Below are positions 5,312 to 5,860 of a DNA stretch of 5,860 nucleotides, one piece after another. The position numbers were made by a program, and so were the translations under genes. Location of the stretch: the NCBI GenBank assembly GCA_937876395.1, contig CALEIM010000051.1, positions 1 through 5,860 of the forward strand, written 5' to 3'. Positions within the stretch are counted from its first letter, which is position 1. Every line of letters begins with the position of its first letter. Under the pieces are notes generated by a model, which was not told where the DNA came from, searched no databases, and saw nothing but the letters and a program-made list of their open reading frames with translations. The stretch is from an uncultured Wenzhouxiangella sp. GTDB taxonomy: Bacteria > Pseudomonadota > Gammaproteobacteria > Xanthomonadales > Wenzhouxiangellaceae.

Positions 5312-5860
5312 TCAATCCGGCTTGCTATACCGGGTCCAGAAGCCGGCATTGCTGATTTTCAGCTTGACTGGATCAAAAGTCGGATCCAGACCGGCGCCCT
5401 GCTGAGTTTCGTAGTCGCGCAGCGCCTTGAGCGCCGGCTTTTGCAGGATCAGAATTGCAATCAGGTTCAGCCAGGCCATCAGGCCCACGCCGATATCGCC
5501 GAGCGCCCAGGCCATATCGGCGGTGCGCACACAGCCGAAGGTGACCGCGCCCAGAATAAATATCCGCAGGGCAAAAATCATCCACGGCCGATGTATCTGG
5601 CGGTTGATGTAGGCAATGTTGGTTTCGGCCATGTAGTAGTAGGCGACGATGGTGGTAAAGGCGAAGAAAAACAGCGCCGTGGCCACAAATCCCGCCCCGT
5701 AGCCGGGCATCACCGCCTCAACTGCATACTGGGCGAAGCCGGCACCGGCCTCGACGTTCGGCAGCGCATCCACTACCACCTCTCCGTTGGCAACCACGTT
5801 GTACATGCCGGTCGACAGGATCATGAAAGCGGTTGCCGAGCACACCAGCAGGGTGTCGAC
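5312..5860 (-). CDS. Sodium:alanine/glycine symporter (AGCS family), C-terminal part
   Basis: The last 182 residues of an inner-membrane amino-acid:cation symporter of the AGCS (AlsT/DagA/YaaJ-like) family; such proteins import alanine or glycine with Na+ (or H+). The frame continues to the right edge of the window, reading VDTLLVCSATAFMILSTG, a conserved AGCS segment, so the true start lies outside and the GTG at 5845 is internal. Next come the hydrophobic segment FFFAFTTIVAYYYMAETN, a helix around FALRIFILGAVTFG, and the family-typical DIGVGLMAWLNLIAILIL, followed by a short cytoplasmic tail ending in RYSKPD. From the usual 450-500 residue length, about 270-320 N-terminal residues are missing. 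It is convergent with the desaturase, only 16 bp between the stop codons. Which amino acid it carries is not readable from this part. Confidence 0.93.
   Translation of the reverse strand, partial: VDTLLVCSATAFMILSTGMYNVVANGEVVVDALPNVEAGAGFAQYAVEAVMPGYGAGFVATALFFFAFTTIVAYYYMAETNIAYINRQIHRPWMIFALRIFILGAVTFGCVRTADMAWALGDIGVGLMAWLNLIAILILQKPALKALRDYETQQGAGLDPTFDPVKLKISNAGFWTRYSKPD

Noticed and set aside
5312..5845. A complete small minus-strand gene starting at GTG 5845.
   Set aside because: The conserved AGCS segment VDTLLV continues in frame to the window edge, so this is the end of a longer symporter gene.

Overview
The window looks like chromosomal core DNA from a GC-rich gammaproteobacterium. 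The PolA and GlmU sequences follow the E. coli proteins almost motif for motif. The style of GlmU (an N-terminal GEGKRM loop) and the RNA locus behind polA recall Xanthomonadales/Lysobacterales or a nearby deep-branching lineage; that placement is inference. No insertion sequence, CRISPR array, tRNA, rRNA or phage gene is visible.

Layout, left to right: the 3' 1.55 kb of polA (DNA polymerase I, 5' end outside the window); a 313-bp gap whose middle reads as a small-RNA gene, with a sigma-E/AlgU-like promoter, four consecutive hairpins and a strong intrinsic terminator; glmU (UDP-GlcNAc synthesis, complete); a short promoter-bearing gap; an exbD-type gene coupled to a small DUF4870-like membrane protein gene; an 81-bp leader with a strong hairpin directly against the ribosome binding site of a fatty acyl desaturase gene; the desaturase gene; and, convergent with it, the 3' end of an AGCS-family sodium:alanine symporter gene on the minus strand that runs off the right edge.

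The most interesting element is the candidate sRNA at about 1649-1768. Its position just downstream of polA matches Spot 42 (enterics) and ErsA (Pseudomonas, AlgU-dependent), and its C-rich hairpin loops recall Xanthomonas sX13. Two loops share the heptamer CCTCCCT, an anti-Shine-Dalgarno type sequence. The third C-rich loop is perfectly complementary over 9 nt to the leader of the desaturase gene in the same window. That suggests, without proving, an envelope-stress sRNA acting on membrane-lipid desaturation.

Most of the products serve the cell envelope: GlmU makes the precursor of peptidoglycan and LPS, ExbD belongs to proton-driven envelope energisers, the desaturase sets membrane fluidity, and DUF4870 and AGCS proteins sit in the inner membrane. 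Apart from exbD-DUF4870, they do not look like one operon.
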